Assembly: GCA_021812985.1 (NCBI GenBank)
Contig: JAKAMG010000002.1
Span: 33,779-97,778, forward strand
DNA: 64,000 nucleotides
DNA from: Bacteroidota bacterium
GTDB lineage: Bacteria; Bacteroidota; Ignavibacteria; Kryptoniales; JAKASW01
Reading direction: 5' to 3'
The notes beneath the pieces are model-generated. The model ran no database searches, was not told where the DNA came from, and worked only from the letters and a program-made list of their open reading frames with translations. A program made the position numbers and the translations under genes. This document shows positions 9,684 to 18,775 of this stretch, in pieces (the stretch's first letter is position 1; every line of letters begins with the position of its first letter).

Positions 9684-10988
9684 TCACCTTAAGACTACCG
9701 CCCTTTTTATCTGCGTTCCGGTACCGGTAGTCAGCTGGTAAAAATAGACGCCGGAAGCCACCTGCCTCCCCGTCAGAGTTGTACCATCCCACCTGACCAT
9801 ATGTCGTCCGGCAGACCGCATCTCGCCATCGACCAGCGTGGCGACTTCCCTGCCAACGATATCGAAGACCTTCAGAGTTACACAGCTTGCCGCCGAAAGC
9901 CCGTAGCTAATAGTCGTGCTCGGATTAAAAGGGTTGGGATAATTCTGTTCCAGTACAAAATCGCGTGCGATGGGCGGGTGCTGTTCATGAATTCCGGTCA
10001 GTCCGCCGTTTGAGGTATAAAGGATTGTTCCCGCATCGCCAACCGCGAACCCGTGCTTCTCATCTATGAAAGATATGGCGCGCAAAGTTGGCACCGGAAG
10101 AGGGGTAACGGGAGACGAATTGAGAGACCAGGTACTGCCGCCGTCCGTCGACTTCACTATCATACCCATCGCGCCGCAGGCGAAGATAACTTCAGCTGAG
10201 GGCGCGGACACGGCGTAGAGCGCGCCGGCGCCGGGAACGCCGGAAGGAACCATCGTCCATGATGTATCCAACGGCTCCTTCCAGAGTATCATCGGCGAAG
10301 CCCAGAGGTCACCCCCAACGCCCACTATGAAGCCCGTCCCTTCATTGGTGAACACCAGATCGTACGCTTCCGAGCCAAGCCCCTGCAGCGCGGGGATCAC
10401 GTTCTCCTTCCATCCGGACGACGGGAAAGACGACTTCGAACAGATGGAGTATGGGGTCAAGGCATAATTCTGACCTCCCGGGAAGAGAGGCGCGGTCGTC
10501 ACCAGCGCCCTGATCGGCCATTCGCTTATTTTCTCCGAAGTCCACGTTTGCCCGCTGTCGATTGAATGATAAACCCAGCCTGAGTCTCCCCCCACATAAA
10601 TCTCTGCTGCGCTCAGATGCAATGCTGAAAGACAATTCTGTCCGTATGGGATCTGTCGAGTGAAGTGTCTGCTCCCGCCGACTATGTTGAAGACCGAGCC
10701 GTGGTCGCCGACAGCTATCCCGTTTGCAGAGTCCAGAAATGATACCGCGTTCCACGGCATGACGGACGACAGCGGAGCGGCTAGATCCACCCAGGCTTCA
10801 CCGCAGTTAGTCGTCCATAGTATCGATCTACTGCGGCTCACGGCACACGTCTTCAGCGTGTCTACCATAACCACGCCGGTAATTGTCGAGTCTACACCGC
10901 TGTTCTGCCGAAACCACTGCCCCTGTGCCACGTCGCACCAGGCGAAACCGCACACCGTTAGAAACGAAGCAATCAGCGTATTCTTCAT
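9684..10988 (-). CDS. T9SS-exported YCF48/BNR-type beta-propeller protein
   Basis: This 434-residue secreted protein has a signal peptide of about 23 residues. Its beta-propeller (about 25-335) is built of repeats like GNSVFNIVGGS, DSGQTWTSEKISEWP and TDGGSTWSLNSSPV, where the D-G-G-x-T-W Asp-box motif marks YCF48/BNR propellers. The last 85 residues are a T9SS type A sorting domain: LEQNYPNPFNPSTTISYGL, then VFDIVGREVATLVDG and ASGVYFYQLTTG. The protein should therefore cross the outer membrane through SprA and be anchored or released. The ligand is unknown. It has its own promoter with a palindromic site upstream. Confidence 0.88.
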   Translation of the reverse strand: MKNTLIASFLTVCGFAWCDVAQGQWFRQNSGVDSTITGVVMVDTLKTCAVSRSRSILWTTNCGEAWVDLAAPLSSVMPWNAVSFLDSANGIAVGDHGSVFNIVGGSRHFTRQIPYGQNCLSALHLSAAEIYVGGDSGWVYHSIDSGQTWTSEKISEWPIRALVTTAPLFPGGQNYALTPYSICSKSSFPSSGWKENVIPALQGLGSEAYDLVFTNEGTGFIVGVGGDLWASPMILWKEPLDTSWTMVPSGVPGAGALYAVSAPSAEVIFACGAMGMIVKSTDGGSTWSLNSSPVTPLPVPTLRAISFIDEKHGFAVGDAGTILYTSNGGLTGIHEQHPPIARDFVLEQNYPNPFNPSTTISYGLSAASCVTLKVFDIVGREVATLVDGEMRSAGRHMVRWDGTTLTGRQVASGVYFYQLTTGTGTQIKRAVVLR

Positions 10989-11080
10989 AAATCCTCCGAT
11001 TTGAAAAATGTCGGTCTATGAAAAATTGTGCTGAGGAAAATTCAGATGATTAAGTCGACCTTCGGTATAACTCCGTCACA

Positions 11081-11109
11081 ATAATCAGCTATAGTCTGTT
11101 GACTGTCAA
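11081..11109 (-). promoter_or_regulatory. Promoter of the T9SS-exported propeller gene
   Basis: On the minus strand TTGACA (11109-11104), a 17-base spacer and GATTAT (11086-11081, four of six matches to TATAAT) lie about 95 bases before the start codon of the propeller gene. The -35 hexamer is part of the palindrome described separately. Confidence 0.45.
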
Positions 11110-11121
11110 TACATATTGACA
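11104..11121. promoter_or_regulatory. Perfect 18-bp palindromic operator-like site
   Basis: TGTCAATA-CA-TATTGACA is a perfect 8-bp inverted repeat with a 2-base centre, typical of a dimeric helix-turn-helix regulator site. It overlaps the -35 hexamer of the propeller gene, a position suited to repression. The regulator is not identifiable. Confidence 0.5.
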
Positions 11122-11144
11122 CATCAGCCGTCGTGCCGTCACAC

Positions 11145-11840
11145 TCACCCTTTTTTGCTCCAATCTTCCCGCCTGGATGACACTTTTCTCATTTCCCGTT
11201 TTGGCAATCTCTTGTAGAATCCGCAGACACTGTTCACCACGCACTCATCGCATCTCGGGTTCTTCGGGCGGCAAATCTCCCTACCGAGGGAAGTCATCGC
11301 CATTCCCGCAATGTGCCAGTGCCTCCGATGAACTGAGGCCATAAGGTCGCGCTCTATCTTGTCCGCAATGCCGGACTTCGTGATGCCGAGCCTTGGTGCC
11401 ACGCGCGCAACGTGGAGATCGACGATGACCCCCTGCGGCTTTCCGCCCAGTTCTCCGATGATCACGTTTGCCGATTTTCTCCCGATGCCCGGAAGCCCCG
11501 TCAGCTCTTCCATCGTCACGGGTATCGTGGGCTCGGTCTTCAGCGCACTCGCGATGCCGACGAGCCACTGCGATTTCCTCCTGAAATTAGTTATCCCGCG
11601 CACGTAAGGGAAGAGCTCTTCCGGGGACGCTTCAGACAGCTTCTCCAATGACGGATACGCGCGGAACAGTTCGGGCGCGATCCTGTTTACGAAAGCGTCG
11701 CTGCTACGTGACGAAAGAACCACCATGACGGTGAGTTCATAGCCGCCCTTATATTGGAGAGGGTGCTTCCTTCTTCCGTATTTCCTGAATAAAGGGGACA
11801 GAGCTTCGTCCCAGTCGAATTTCCGCTTTTCCTCCGGCAT
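11145..11840 (-). CDS. nth: Endonuclease III-like DNA glycosylase/AP lyase
   Basis: The 231-residue HhH-GPD protein should excise oxidised pyrimidines and cut abasic sites. The helix-hairpin-helix is LTGLPGIGRKSANVIIGEL, with the catalytic Lys in GRKSAN. The catalytic Asp follows in VIVDLHVARV. The four cysteines of the [4Fe-4S] cluster have the exact Cx6Cx2Cx5C spacing (CRPKNPRCDECVVNSVC). The usual VDTHI is VDLHV here. N-terminal residues up to DW are poorly conserved. It is transcribed away from bioY and stands 156 bases upstream of the propeller gene. Confidence 0.92.
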   Translation of the reverse strand: MPEEKRKFDWDEALSPLFRKYGRRKHPLQYKGGYELTVMVVLSSRSSDAFVNRIAPELFRAYPSLEKLSEASPEELFPYVRGITNFRRKSQWLVGIASALKTEPTIPVTMEELTGLPGIGRKSANVIIGELGGKPQGVIVDLHVARVAPRLGITKSGIADKIERDLMASVHRRHWHIAGMAMTSLGREICRPKNPRCDECVVNSVCGFYKRLPKREMRKVSSRREDWSKKG

Positions 11841-12140
11841 ATGACGAACTTATGGACGTGTGCCCCAAAAAGCAACGATGGGAGATCGGGCTCGGGGCAT
11901 GACGCGGCACGGCGAAATCTTGATTCTCAGGAAGTGAGGTTATATTTTCAATTTCGATGAGGCAGATTCCAAGCGACAACCTTTCCGAAATCCGCTTTCC
12001 GGAATTTCAGGTCTCCGCGATTCCCGCGGGACAAAGCATCAATTGGTATTGAGATCTTCAAGGCTTTTCACGCATAGCTTCAAAAAGAGTTTCAGCATCT
12101 ATTACAACACCCGCATAGCGGGACACTATCAGGAGAGAGC
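11841..12140. other. Divergent intergenic region nth / bioY
   Basis: This interval separates two divergent genes and must hold both promoters. Only a small hairpin (CCCGC-ATA-GCGGG, 12110-12122) just before the bioY ribosome site is notable. I do not see a BirA operator or a convincing ORF. Confidence 0.5.
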
Positions 12141-12749
12141 ATGAGATACGAGGCAGGAGTCATTCGCGCGTTCGGGCCGTCGCAAACTCTTGAACTGGAG
12201 CAAATCAGGAACGCAGCGGTGTTTGCCGCTCTGACCGCGCTCGGCGCAAAGGTTTATATACCCCATGAGCCCATTCCCTTCACGCTTCAAACTCTTTTCG
12301 TCGTCCTCGCCGGAGCGTTCCTCGGGAAGAGGGGCGGGACGATGAGCATGCTTTTGTATCTCGTCCTCGGCGCAGCGGGCTTCCCGGTCTTTGCCGGACC
12401 GGAGGCGGGTTTGGCGGTCTTCGCGGGACCGACAGCCGGCTATCTCCTCGGCTTCGTCGCCGCAGCTGCTGTTGTCGGCGGCACGATAGGAAGAAGGAGC
12501 TCTTTCGCATGGACTGTCCTCTCCATCCTCACAGGTTTCACGCTCATCTTCGCGTGCGGCAGCGCCTGGCTCAATTTCTTCTTCATACACAATTGGAGTG
12601 TCTCGGTCACGCAGGGTTTTCTGATTTTTTCTTTTTGGGATTTGGTCAAGCTCGCCGCGGCCGTGGCCGTGTATCGCGCTCTCGTAGTCCGAAATACGCC
12701 TCGGACAAATCCCTCGATTGACACAAACCACAAGTCCGACACCTTCTGA
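12141..12749 (+). CDS. bioY: BioY family biotin transporter (ECF S component)
   Basis: This 202-residue protein with five to six membrane helices matches BioY: the N-terminal AALTALGAKVYIPHEPIPFTLQTLFVVLAGAFLG segment contains the P-x-P-F-T-x-Q-T signature. A LYLVLGAAGFPVFAG motif and a GPTAGYLLGF motif follow. BioY binds biotin in the inner membrane, alone or with EcfA/EcfT. No ECF ATPase or T subunit is adjacent. Biotin uptake fits the biotin-dependent acetyl-CoA carboxylase genes found later in the window. An AGGAGAG ribosome site precedes the ATG. Confidence 0.93.
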   Translation: MRYEAGVIRAFGPSQTLELEQIRNAAVFAALTALGAKVYIPHEPIPFTLQTLFVVLAGAFLGKRGGTMSMLLYLVLGAAGFPVFAGPEAGLAVFAGPTAGYLLGFVAAAAVVGGTIGRRSSFAWTVLSILTGFTLIFACGSAWLNFFFIHNWSVSVTQGFLIFSFWDLVKLAAAVAVYRALVVRNTPRTNPSIDTNHKSDTF

Positions 12750-12807
12750 ATCCTGAAGGGAGATAAGACTCCTTTCTGATGACGGCTCGGACGAAACCGG
12801 AGGAATA

Positions 12808-14274
12808 ATGGGTAATCCACTCTTCGCGACAAAATCACTGGAGGAGCTGACAAAGGAGGCCACTGATAGCGAACACGGCCTCAAGCGCACGCTCGGTCCT
12901 CTAAACCTGACGACGCTCGGCGTCGGCGCTATCATAGGCGCCGGGATATTTGTCCTGACCGGCCAGGCGGCCGCGCAGTATGCCGGCCCCGCTATCGTCC
13001 TTTCGTTCATCATCTCAGGATTGGGATGCGCCTTCGCCGGACTCTGCTACGCTGAATTCGCCTCTATGATTCCCATCGCCGGAAGCGCATACACCTACGC
13101 TTATGCGACGCTCGGCGAGCTATTTGCCTGGATTATAGGCTGGGATCTAATACTCGAATACCTGTTTGGAGCTTCGACCGTCGCCGTAGGCTGGTCAGGA
13201 TACGTGGTGAGCTTCTTCAGGGATTTCGGGATAGTCATCCCCTCCTGCCTTGCCAACGCCCCGATAAACTACGACGCTCATGCTGGTTGGATGATGACCG
13301 GAGCCGTCCTCAACTTCCCCGCCATGTTCATCGTCGCGGTGGTCACCACACTTCTCGTGGTCGGTATAAAAGAATCCGCAAACTTCAACAACCTGATCGT
13401 GATCGTGAAGGTCGCCGTCATTCTCCTTTTCGTGGGATTCGGCATCGCTTTCATCCACCACGCCAACTGGATACCCTTCATTCCACCCAACCAGGGACAC
13501 TTCGGTGAGTACGGATTCAGCGGCGTCCTCAGAGGAGCGGGGGTGATATTCTTCGCTTACATAGGTTTCGACGCGGTGTCTACTACAGCCCAGGAGGCGA
13601 AGAACCCGCAAAAGGACATGCCTATCGGGATCATGGGCTCACTCGGCATCTCGACCATTCTCTACATTGTCGTAGCCCTCGTGCTGACCGGAATGGTGAG
13701 CTACAAACAGCTTCTCGTGCCAGACCCGATCGCCGTCGGAATCGATGCTGCCGGCAAATCACTCTTCTGGCTCCGCCCGATAGTTAAGATAGGCGCGATC
13801 GCCGGCCTGAGCTCGGTGGTCCTCGTCATGCTTCTCGGACAACCGAGGATATTTTACAGCATGGCAAACGACGGGCTTCTTCCGAAAAAATTTGCCGCCG
13901 TCCATCCAAAGTTCAGGACCCCTTACGTCACCACCATCCTAACCGGGACAGTCGCGATGATAGTAGCGGGCCTTTTCCCAATCGGCATACTAGGAGAACT
14001 TGTCTCCATCGGCACACTTCTGGCGTTCGTTATCGTTTCGCTCGGAGTTCTTGTGATGCGCTACGCTAAGCCGGACGTCCACAGACCTTTCAAGACCCCG
14101 TGGGTACCGGTAGTACCGATTCTCGGTGCACTTCTCTCCGGGGCCCAGATGGTCGGGCTTCCGCTCGACACCTGGTACAGGCTTGTTATCTGGATGGGAA
14201 TCGGCTTCATCATTTACTTCTTCTACAGCCGCAAGCATAGCAAGGTCAGAGCGGCGGCCAGGGCAAACGGCTGA
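12808..14274 (+). CDS. APC-superfamily amino acid permease (CAT type)
   Basis: The 488-residue, about 12-helix carrier has the cationic amino acid transporter layout: [24 protein letters not shown] at the first helix, with the unwound GAIIGAGIF substrate-binding motif. [28 protein letters not shown] occurs in helices 6-7 and [16 protein letters not shown] in helix 8-9. It opens with a strong GGAGGA site 5 bases before ATG and follows bioY by 58 bases. The substrate is a cationic or branched amino acid by family, not provable here. A terminator separates it from the next permease. Confidence 0.92.
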   Translation: MGNPLFATKSLEELTKEATDSEHGLKRTLGPLNLTTLGVGAIIGAGIFVLTGQAAAQYAGPAIVLSFIISGLGCAFAGLCYAEFASMIPIAGSAYTYAYATLGELFAWIIGWDLILEYLFGASTVAVGWSGYVVSFFRDFGIVIPSCLANAPINYDAHAGWMMTGAVLNFPAMFIVAVVTTLLVVGIKESANFNNLIVIVKVAVILLFVGFGIAFIHHANWIPFIPPNQGHFGEYGFSGVLRGAGVIFFAYIGFDAVSTTAQEAKNPQKDMPIGIMGSLGISTILYIVVALVLTGMVSYKQLLVPDPIAVGIDAAGKSLFWLRPIVKIGAIAGLSSVVLVMLLGQPRIFYSMANDGLLPKKFAAVHPKFRTPYVTTILTGTVAMIVAGLFPIGILGELVSIGTLLAFVIVSLGVLVMRYAKPDVHRPFKTPWVPVVPILGALLSGAQMVGLPLDTWYRLVIWMGIGFIIYFFYSRKHSKVRAAARANG

Positions 14275-14304
14275 GTCCCGTCATCCCGCAATAGTGAATT
14301 GATT

Positions 14305-14337
14305 CGGCTCCGTTCCTCACACAGGCGGAGCCGTTTT
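14305..14337 (+). terminator. Intrinsic terminator after the first permease
   Basis: An 8-bp perfect stem CGGCTCCG / CGGAGCCG with a 13-base loop is followed by TTTTAATTT. It lies 30 bases after the stop codon and ends the bioY-permease transcript. Confidence 0.75.
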
Positions 14338-14381
14338 AATTTGTGGGTTCCGGATTATCGAATGAATCTAAGGGAGACAAC

Positions 14382-15881
14382 ATGAGCAAGAGTTCTGAAG
14401 TTGATAGGCCGGAGGAAGGTTCGCAGTTCAAAAGGGAACTGAAGCTCCTTGACTCCACCATGATCGTCATCGGATCGATGATCGGGTCGGGGGTATTCAT
14501 AGTAAGCGCGGACATGGCACGCACTCTCGGGTCACCCGGATACCTCATCCTCACATGGCTCATAACCGGCGCGCTAACCGTGATAGGTGCGCTCAGTTAC
14601 GGCGAGCTTGCAGGAATGATGCCGCACGTTGGGGGACTTTACGCCTACCTGAAGGAGTCATACAATCCGCTCCTTGGCTTCCTTTACGGCTGGACATCTT
14701 TCCTTGTAATCCAGACGGGGACAATCGCCGCCGTCGCGGTCGCCTTCGCGAAGTTCACATCGGTCCTGATCCCGCCGCTCGGAGAAGGGAACGTTCTCTT
14801 CACAATCGTGGGATTGAAGATTTCGGCGGCGCAGATCGTCGCGATCGCGAGCATAGCCCTCCTGACATACGTGAACACCCGGGGGGTGCGGCACGGAAAG
14901 CTGGTTCAGAACATTTTCACGATCACGAAGACGGCCGCCCTGCTGGGTCTCATCGTACTCGGGATTCTCGTCGGGAGGAATGTCGCGGCGATGCACGTAA
15001 ACTTCGCCAATTTCTGGCAGGCAAGCTGGACGCATGTCGCGGACGGGAAGGTAGTGCTCATCGAATCACTCTCCGGGCCGATGCTCCTCGCGGCGATAGG
15101 GGTGGCTTCCGTAGGCTCTCTATTCTCAAGCGACGCCTGGTACGACATAACATTCGCAGCGGGTGAGGTGGTAAATCCCAGAAAGACGATACCGCTCAGC
15201 CTCCTCTTCGGAACCCTGACGGTCACCGTCCTTTACATCCTCGCAAACGTCGCCTACATAATGACGCTTCCGGTAGTGGGATCCCCCGCGGGACATGGCG
15301 TCGTGGCACAGGGGATTCAATTCGCGGCAGACGACAGGGTCGGAACCGCCGCCGCCGCGATGATATTCGGCACGCCAGCGGCAGTCATCATGGCCATTCT
15401 TATAATGATCTCGACATTCGGCTGCAATAACGGGCTCATCCTAGCGGGGCCGCGCGTTTATTACGCCATGGCAAAGGACAAGCTCTTCTTCAGGAGCACG
15501 GGAAAGCTTAACGACAAGTCTGTTCCCGGGACGGCTCTCGTCGTGCAGGGAGTCTGGGCAAGCCTCCTTTGTCTCTCCGGAACGTACAGCGATCTCCTTG
15601 ACTACGTTATATTCGCGGTCCTCGTCTTTTTTATACTCACGATTGCGGGAGTCTTTGTCTTGAGGAAGAAGCGCCCGGACGCAGAGCGCCCGTACAGGGT
15701 TTTCGGTTACCCGATTCTCCCCGCCCTCTACATTATAACGGCGGCGGCGATTGCACTCGACCTCCTCCTCTTCAAACCGGCGTACACCTGGCCCGGTATG
15801 ATTATCGTCCTGATAGGAATACCGGTTTACTATGCCTGGCGGAAGATCGGAAATCGGGGGGAGCAACAAGTTCAGCAGTGA
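14382..15881 (+). CDS. APC-superfamily amino acid permease (LAT/AAE-like)
   Basis: The track starts at a GTG (14343), but the ATG at 14382 has an AGGGAG site 6 bases upstream and is preferred, giving 499 residues and about 12 helices. Family marks are LLDSTMIVIGSMIGSGVFIVSADMAR in helix 1 (G-S-G-V-F), ALSYGELAGMMPHVGGLYAYLKE, FSSDAWYDITFAAGEVVNPRKTIP and NGLILAGPRVYYAMAKDKLFF. It resembles light-chain LAT-type exchangers. It differs clearly from the upstream permease, so the pair is not a recent duplication. It ends before a shared convergent terminator. Confidence 0.92.
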   Translation: MSKSSEVDRPEEGSQFKRELKLLDSTMIVIGSMIGSGVFIVSADMARTLGSPGYLILTWLITGALTVIGALSYGELAGMMPHVGGLYAYLKESYNPLLGFLYGWTSFLVIQTGTIAAVAVAFAKFTSVLIPPLGEGNVLFTIVGLKISAAQIVAIASIALLTYVNTRGVRHGKLVQNIFTITKTAALLGLIVLGILVGRNVAAMHVNFANFWQASWTHVADGKVVLIESLSGPMLLAAIGVASVGSLFSSDAWYDITFAAGEVVNPRKTIPLSLLFGTLTVTVLYILANVAYIMTLPVVGSPAGHGVVAQGIQFAADDRVGTAAAAMIFGTPAAVIMAILIMISTFGCNNGLILAGPRVYYAMAKDKLFFRSTGKLNDKSVPGTALVVQGVWASLLCLSGTYSDLLDYVIFAVLVFFILTIAGVFVLRKKRPDAERPYRVFGYPILPALYIITAAAIALDLLLFKPAYTWPGMIIVLIGIPVYYAWRKIGNRGEQQVQQ

Positions 15882-15943
15882 GTAGAGCGATTATCTGGAA
15901 GCCACGATAAACATGCGACAGGTTGGTCGGGCAGCGCTTGAAG

Positions 15944-15977
15944 AAAAAGGCCCGCCGGATTTCCGGCGGGCCTTTTT
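15944..15977. terminator. Bidirectional intrinsic terminator between convergent genes
   Basis: A near-perfect hairpin (AAAAAGGCCCGCCGG / CCGGCGGGCCTTTTT, 4-base loop) lies between the permease (+) and the cytochrome gene (-). The flanking A and T runs make it usable in both directions. Confidence 0.92.
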
Positions 15978-15998
15978 CTGTCAGAGATCTTAGGCCTT

Positions 15999-16991
15999 CT
16001 AGTTCGCCTCCTTCGCCGGAGTAAATCTCACGACTTCGTTGTGCACTGGCTTCACAGTCCTGAGATAGGCGTAGATCGCGCCGAGGTCATAGTCTGTCAT
16101 TCCCGCCAATGAAACCATCGGCATTGGCGTGTTGAACTGGCTCGGGGTGACGGGGATCTTTCCTCCTGAGTCGCAGGCAAACGCCTTGAAGAAGTTTATA
16201 AAATCCTCCTTCGTCCACTTCCCGATCCCCGTCGAGGAATCCGGAGTAATATTAGCCGACCTGTCGATACCATTTCCCATATTGAAGGCAAAGCCCCCGG
16301 CGAATTCCATTCCTTTCATGTATTGACCATTTACCATCTGGGTATGGCAATCTATACAGGTAGCTGCGTTCGTCAGATATTTCCCGTATGCCACAGTGTC
16401 CGTTGTATCAGGCCCGGATGTTGGGGTGTAGGAATGGAGCGGAATCGTCTTGACGATCAGGTTCATCGGGAAATCGAGGCTTCTTTTCGGGATCTTGTTT
16501 TCTATCGGCTTGATGGATCTTATGTAAGCCACTATCGAGTACACATCCTCGAGCGAAAGCTTGTTGAAATGAAGGTAAGGCATCATCGGGAATAGAGCGT
16601 GTCCCTTGTTGTCCACACCGCAGGTAATTGCTCTTATGAGTTCTCCGTCCGTCCACTTCCCGATCCCAGCAGGGGTGATGTCGTAGGCGTAAACTGTTCC
16701 AGGGACTCCTGCCGTCGCCTGATCGAATTTCTCTCCTCCCCTTCCCTCCGTTCCCTGGACCACAGGCCCGGCGTATTTTGTCCAGTCTCTCTCGGAATGA
16801 CAGTCAAAACAACCGACGACATGCCTGACCAGGTACTCTCCGCGGGCAAGTCTTACGGGCGTAATCTCCACCTTCACATCCGGCGGCGGCGCCGTTCTTG
16901 GGTAGGTCATGTTGAAATATGCCAGCGCGGCGAGCGCGAGAAACACAAAGGCGCCGACGACATATCCGGCTATCTTGAAGAACTTTCTCAT
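15999..16991 (-). CDS. Membrane-anchored diheme c-type cytochrome
   Basis: The start is placed at ATG 16991, where a GAGAGGTGG site precedes, rather than 17033. The 330-residue product has one N-terminal membrane anchor (about residues 7-27) and two class I cytochrome c domains with heme motifs CFDCH (about residue 74) and CIDCH (about residue 215). Each is followed by candidate Met ligands. The layout resembles the diheme cytochrome subunits of periplasmic dehydrogenases, but no dehydrogenase gene is adjacent. It probably passes electrons in the periplasm to a terminal oxidase. It is read alone, away from the membrane-protein gene. Confidence 0.88.
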   Translation of the reverse strand: MRKFFKIAGYVVGAFVFLALAALAYFNMTYPRTAPPPDVKVEITPVRLARGEYLVRHVVGCFDCHSERDWTKYAGPVVQGTEGRGGEKFDQATAGVPGTVYAYDITPAGIGKWTDGELIRAITCGVDNKGHALFPMMPYLHFNKLSLEDVYSIVAYIRSIKPIENKIPKRSLDFPMNLIVKTIPLHSYTPTSGPDTTDTVAYGKYLTNAATCIDCHTQMVNGQYMKGMEFAGGFAFNMGNGIDRSANITPDSSTGIGKWTKEDFINFFKAFACDSGGKIPVTPSQFNTPMPMVSLAGMTDYDLGAIYAYLRTVKPVHNEVVRFTPAKEAN

Positions 16992-17341
16992 CTCCACCTC
17001 TCTTGGGTTGAATGTAACATTGTATCCGCACACCGGAGTCAGGACGGCACGAGCATAGCATCCCTCCCCCGGCGAACGGCGAGGTTCGACATTTCAAATT
17101 CTAGTTTAGTTTCGTCCTCGGTTGAAGATACGCGTCCGGCGTGCACTAAAGCAATTTCAGTGGCCGCCCCGAGGCATGGGCAGCTTAGGATTTGTATGTT
17201 TCCGTTTCCTCGATTAAAATAGACATTCGAAACTGAGTCGTGTAGAATTCACAGTCCATCGGAGATGGGCGGAGGAACCGGGTGTCCAATTGTGCCTCTG
17301 TCGTACTCGGACTGAAATTTAACAAATCAGGGAGCTATCGA
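16992..17341. other. Divergent intergenic region cytochrome c / membrane protein
   Basis: These 350 bases separate two divergent genes. The frames crossing it continue antisense into the cytochrome gene and look spurious. It should hold two promoters, but no clear hexamer pair or inverted repeat stands out. Confidence 0.45.
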
Positions 17342-18163
17342 ATGGGCCACAGTCAGAGGGACAACACCGTCCTTTATTTCAGCATACCGACTGCCGCACT
17401 TGTGATCACGGCAAGCCTTTGCGGATTCCTTTGCGGGAACATCTACTCGCATGAAACCTCGGCTTGGGTCGCACAGGCCATTGGACAGGATCTGGTCAAC
17501 GTCGCCGTTATCGTCCCGACCATCCTGGTATCGGCATTCCTTCTGAGGTCCGGCAAAAGAGCGGCGCTCTTAGTCTGGCTCGGGACGATGATGTACACGG
17601 CATACACGTTTGTAATTTATTCCTTCAGCGTACACTTCAACCCTCTTTTCCTGGTCTACTGCTGGGCGCTCGGACTTTCGGCCTACGCATTCATTACCGT
17701 CGTTGTGAAGTCAGGTGCAGCCCCGGTCAAGGAATGGTTCGATGAAGCAAGGGGCGAGTATCTCGTCTCAACGGTCGTACTTCTGGCAGGCGTCTTGTTC
17801 TACCTCTTGTGGCTCAAGGAAGATCTTCCCGCAATGTTGGGCAACCGCACACCTGATAATCTACAGGCTTCGGGTCTGATGACGAACCCTGTTCATGTTC
17901 TCGACTACTCTTTGATTCTTCCGGGGTTCATAGTCTCTTCGATACTCCTTATGAAAAAACATGCGATCGGATACCTTCTCGCACCTGTGTTCCTTATCTT
18001 CGGGATACTGATGTATGTCACGATCGCGATACTCGTCGTTGTCATGCAGATGAAAGGGATAACCGACACAGCGGGAGCCGCCATCGTGTTTCTGCTCTTC
18101 GCGGTTGTCGGAACGTTGGTTCTTCTTCGATTTCTCAGGCATATGAAGAAGGCCACGCGCTAA
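17342..18163 (+). CDS. Polytopic inner-membrane protein of unknown function
   Basis: I do not recognise the family. The start is moved from GTG 17282 to ATG 17342, which has AGGGAG 8 bases upstream. The 273-residue protein has about eight hydrophobic helices (roughly 12-32, 46-67, 74-92, 98-122, 140-158, 186-205, 208-230, 240-262). A conserved-looking loop SGAAPVKEWFDEARGEY lies between helices 4 and 5. There is no catalytic motif. It is followed after 15 bases by the pentapeptide protein on the same strand, suggesting one transcript, but the functional link is unknown. Confidence 0.75.
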   Translation: MGHSQRDNTVLYFSIPTAALVITASLCGFLCGNIYSHETSAWVAQAIGQDLVNVAVIVPTILVSAFLLRSGKRAALLVWLGTMMYTAYTFVIYSFSVHFNPLFLVYCWALGLSAYAFITVVVKSGAAPVKEWFDEARGEYLVSTVVLLAGVLFYLLWLKEDLPAMLGNRTPDNLQASGLMTNPVHVLDYSLILPGFIVSSILLMKKHAIGYLLAPVFLIFGILMYVTIAILVVVMQMKGITDTAGAAIVFLLFAVVGTLVLLRFLRHMKKATR

Positions 18164-18178
18164 GTAAATTACGAATCA

Positions 18179-18775
18179 ATGAAGCGAGCTCAACCGGAAC
18201 GCCGCTTTTTCGAAGACGAGAATTTCGAAGGAATCGACTTCAAGGAAAAAGGCTTGAAGGGGCCGGAGTATGAACGGTGCACGTTCAATGACTGCGACTT
18301 CTCCGGCGCCGATCTTTCGGGGACCAAGTTCACCGAATGTACATTCACAGCGTGTAACTTTTCCTTGGCAAACCTGACCAGCACGTCTTTCAGAGAAGCG
18401 AAATTCATTGACTCTAAATTATGGGGGCTGAGGTTCGACAACTGCAACCAGTTCGGCCTCTCTTTCAGCTTCGACGGCTGTTCACTCAGGCACGCCATGT
18501 TCTACGGCACGAAGATCAGAAAGACGCTGTTCAGAAATTCACAACTGAACGAAGCGGACTTTACGGCGTGTGACCTCACATCATCGGTGTTCGACAACTG
18601 CGATATGGCAAACGCGACATTTGACAGTACCGTAATCGAGAAGGCCGACTTTAGAACCTCTTACAATTATTCGATCGATCCCGAACGGAACAGGATAAAG
18701 AAGGCAAGATTTTCCTCACCTCAGGTGGCGGGGCTCCTCGACAAATATGACATTGAGATCGACGATGCAAATTGA
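18179..18775 (+). CDS. Pentapeptide-repeat protein (Qnr/McbG-like)
   Basis: This 198-residue protein consists almost wholly of A(D/N)LXX-type pentapeptides: FEGIDFKEKGLKG, CTFNDCDFSGADLSGTKF, CNFSLANLTSTSF, AKFIDSKLWG, then SQLNEADFTACDLTSSVF. The chain ends in a short non-repeat tail (YNYSIDPERNRIKKARF...LLDKYDIEI), the same layout as the Qnr and McbG right-handed quadrilateral helices that mimic DNA and protect gyrase. Gyrase protection here is inferred from the fold, not shown. Its 3' end overlaps the GyrI-like gene by 11 bases, which implies coupled translation. It has no signal peptide, so it is cytoplasmic. Confidence 0.88.
   Translation: MKRAQPERRFFEDENFEGIDFKEKGLKGPEYERCTFNDCDFSGADLSGTKFTECTFTACNFSLANLTSTSFREAKFIDSKLWGLRFDNCNQFGLSFSFDGCSLRHAMFYGTKIRKTLFRNSQLNEADFTACDLTSSVFDNCDMANATFDSTVIEKADFRTSYNYSIDPERNRIKKARFSSPQVAGLLDKYDIEIDDAN

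Noticed and set aside
12129-13013. 294-residue minus-strand ORF
   Set aside because: Antisense to bioY and the first permease; Arg/Glu-rich low-complexity translation.
12808-15881. Recent tandem duplication of two permeases
   Set aside because: The two carriers share only superfamily motifs and differ throughout, so they are separate APC families.
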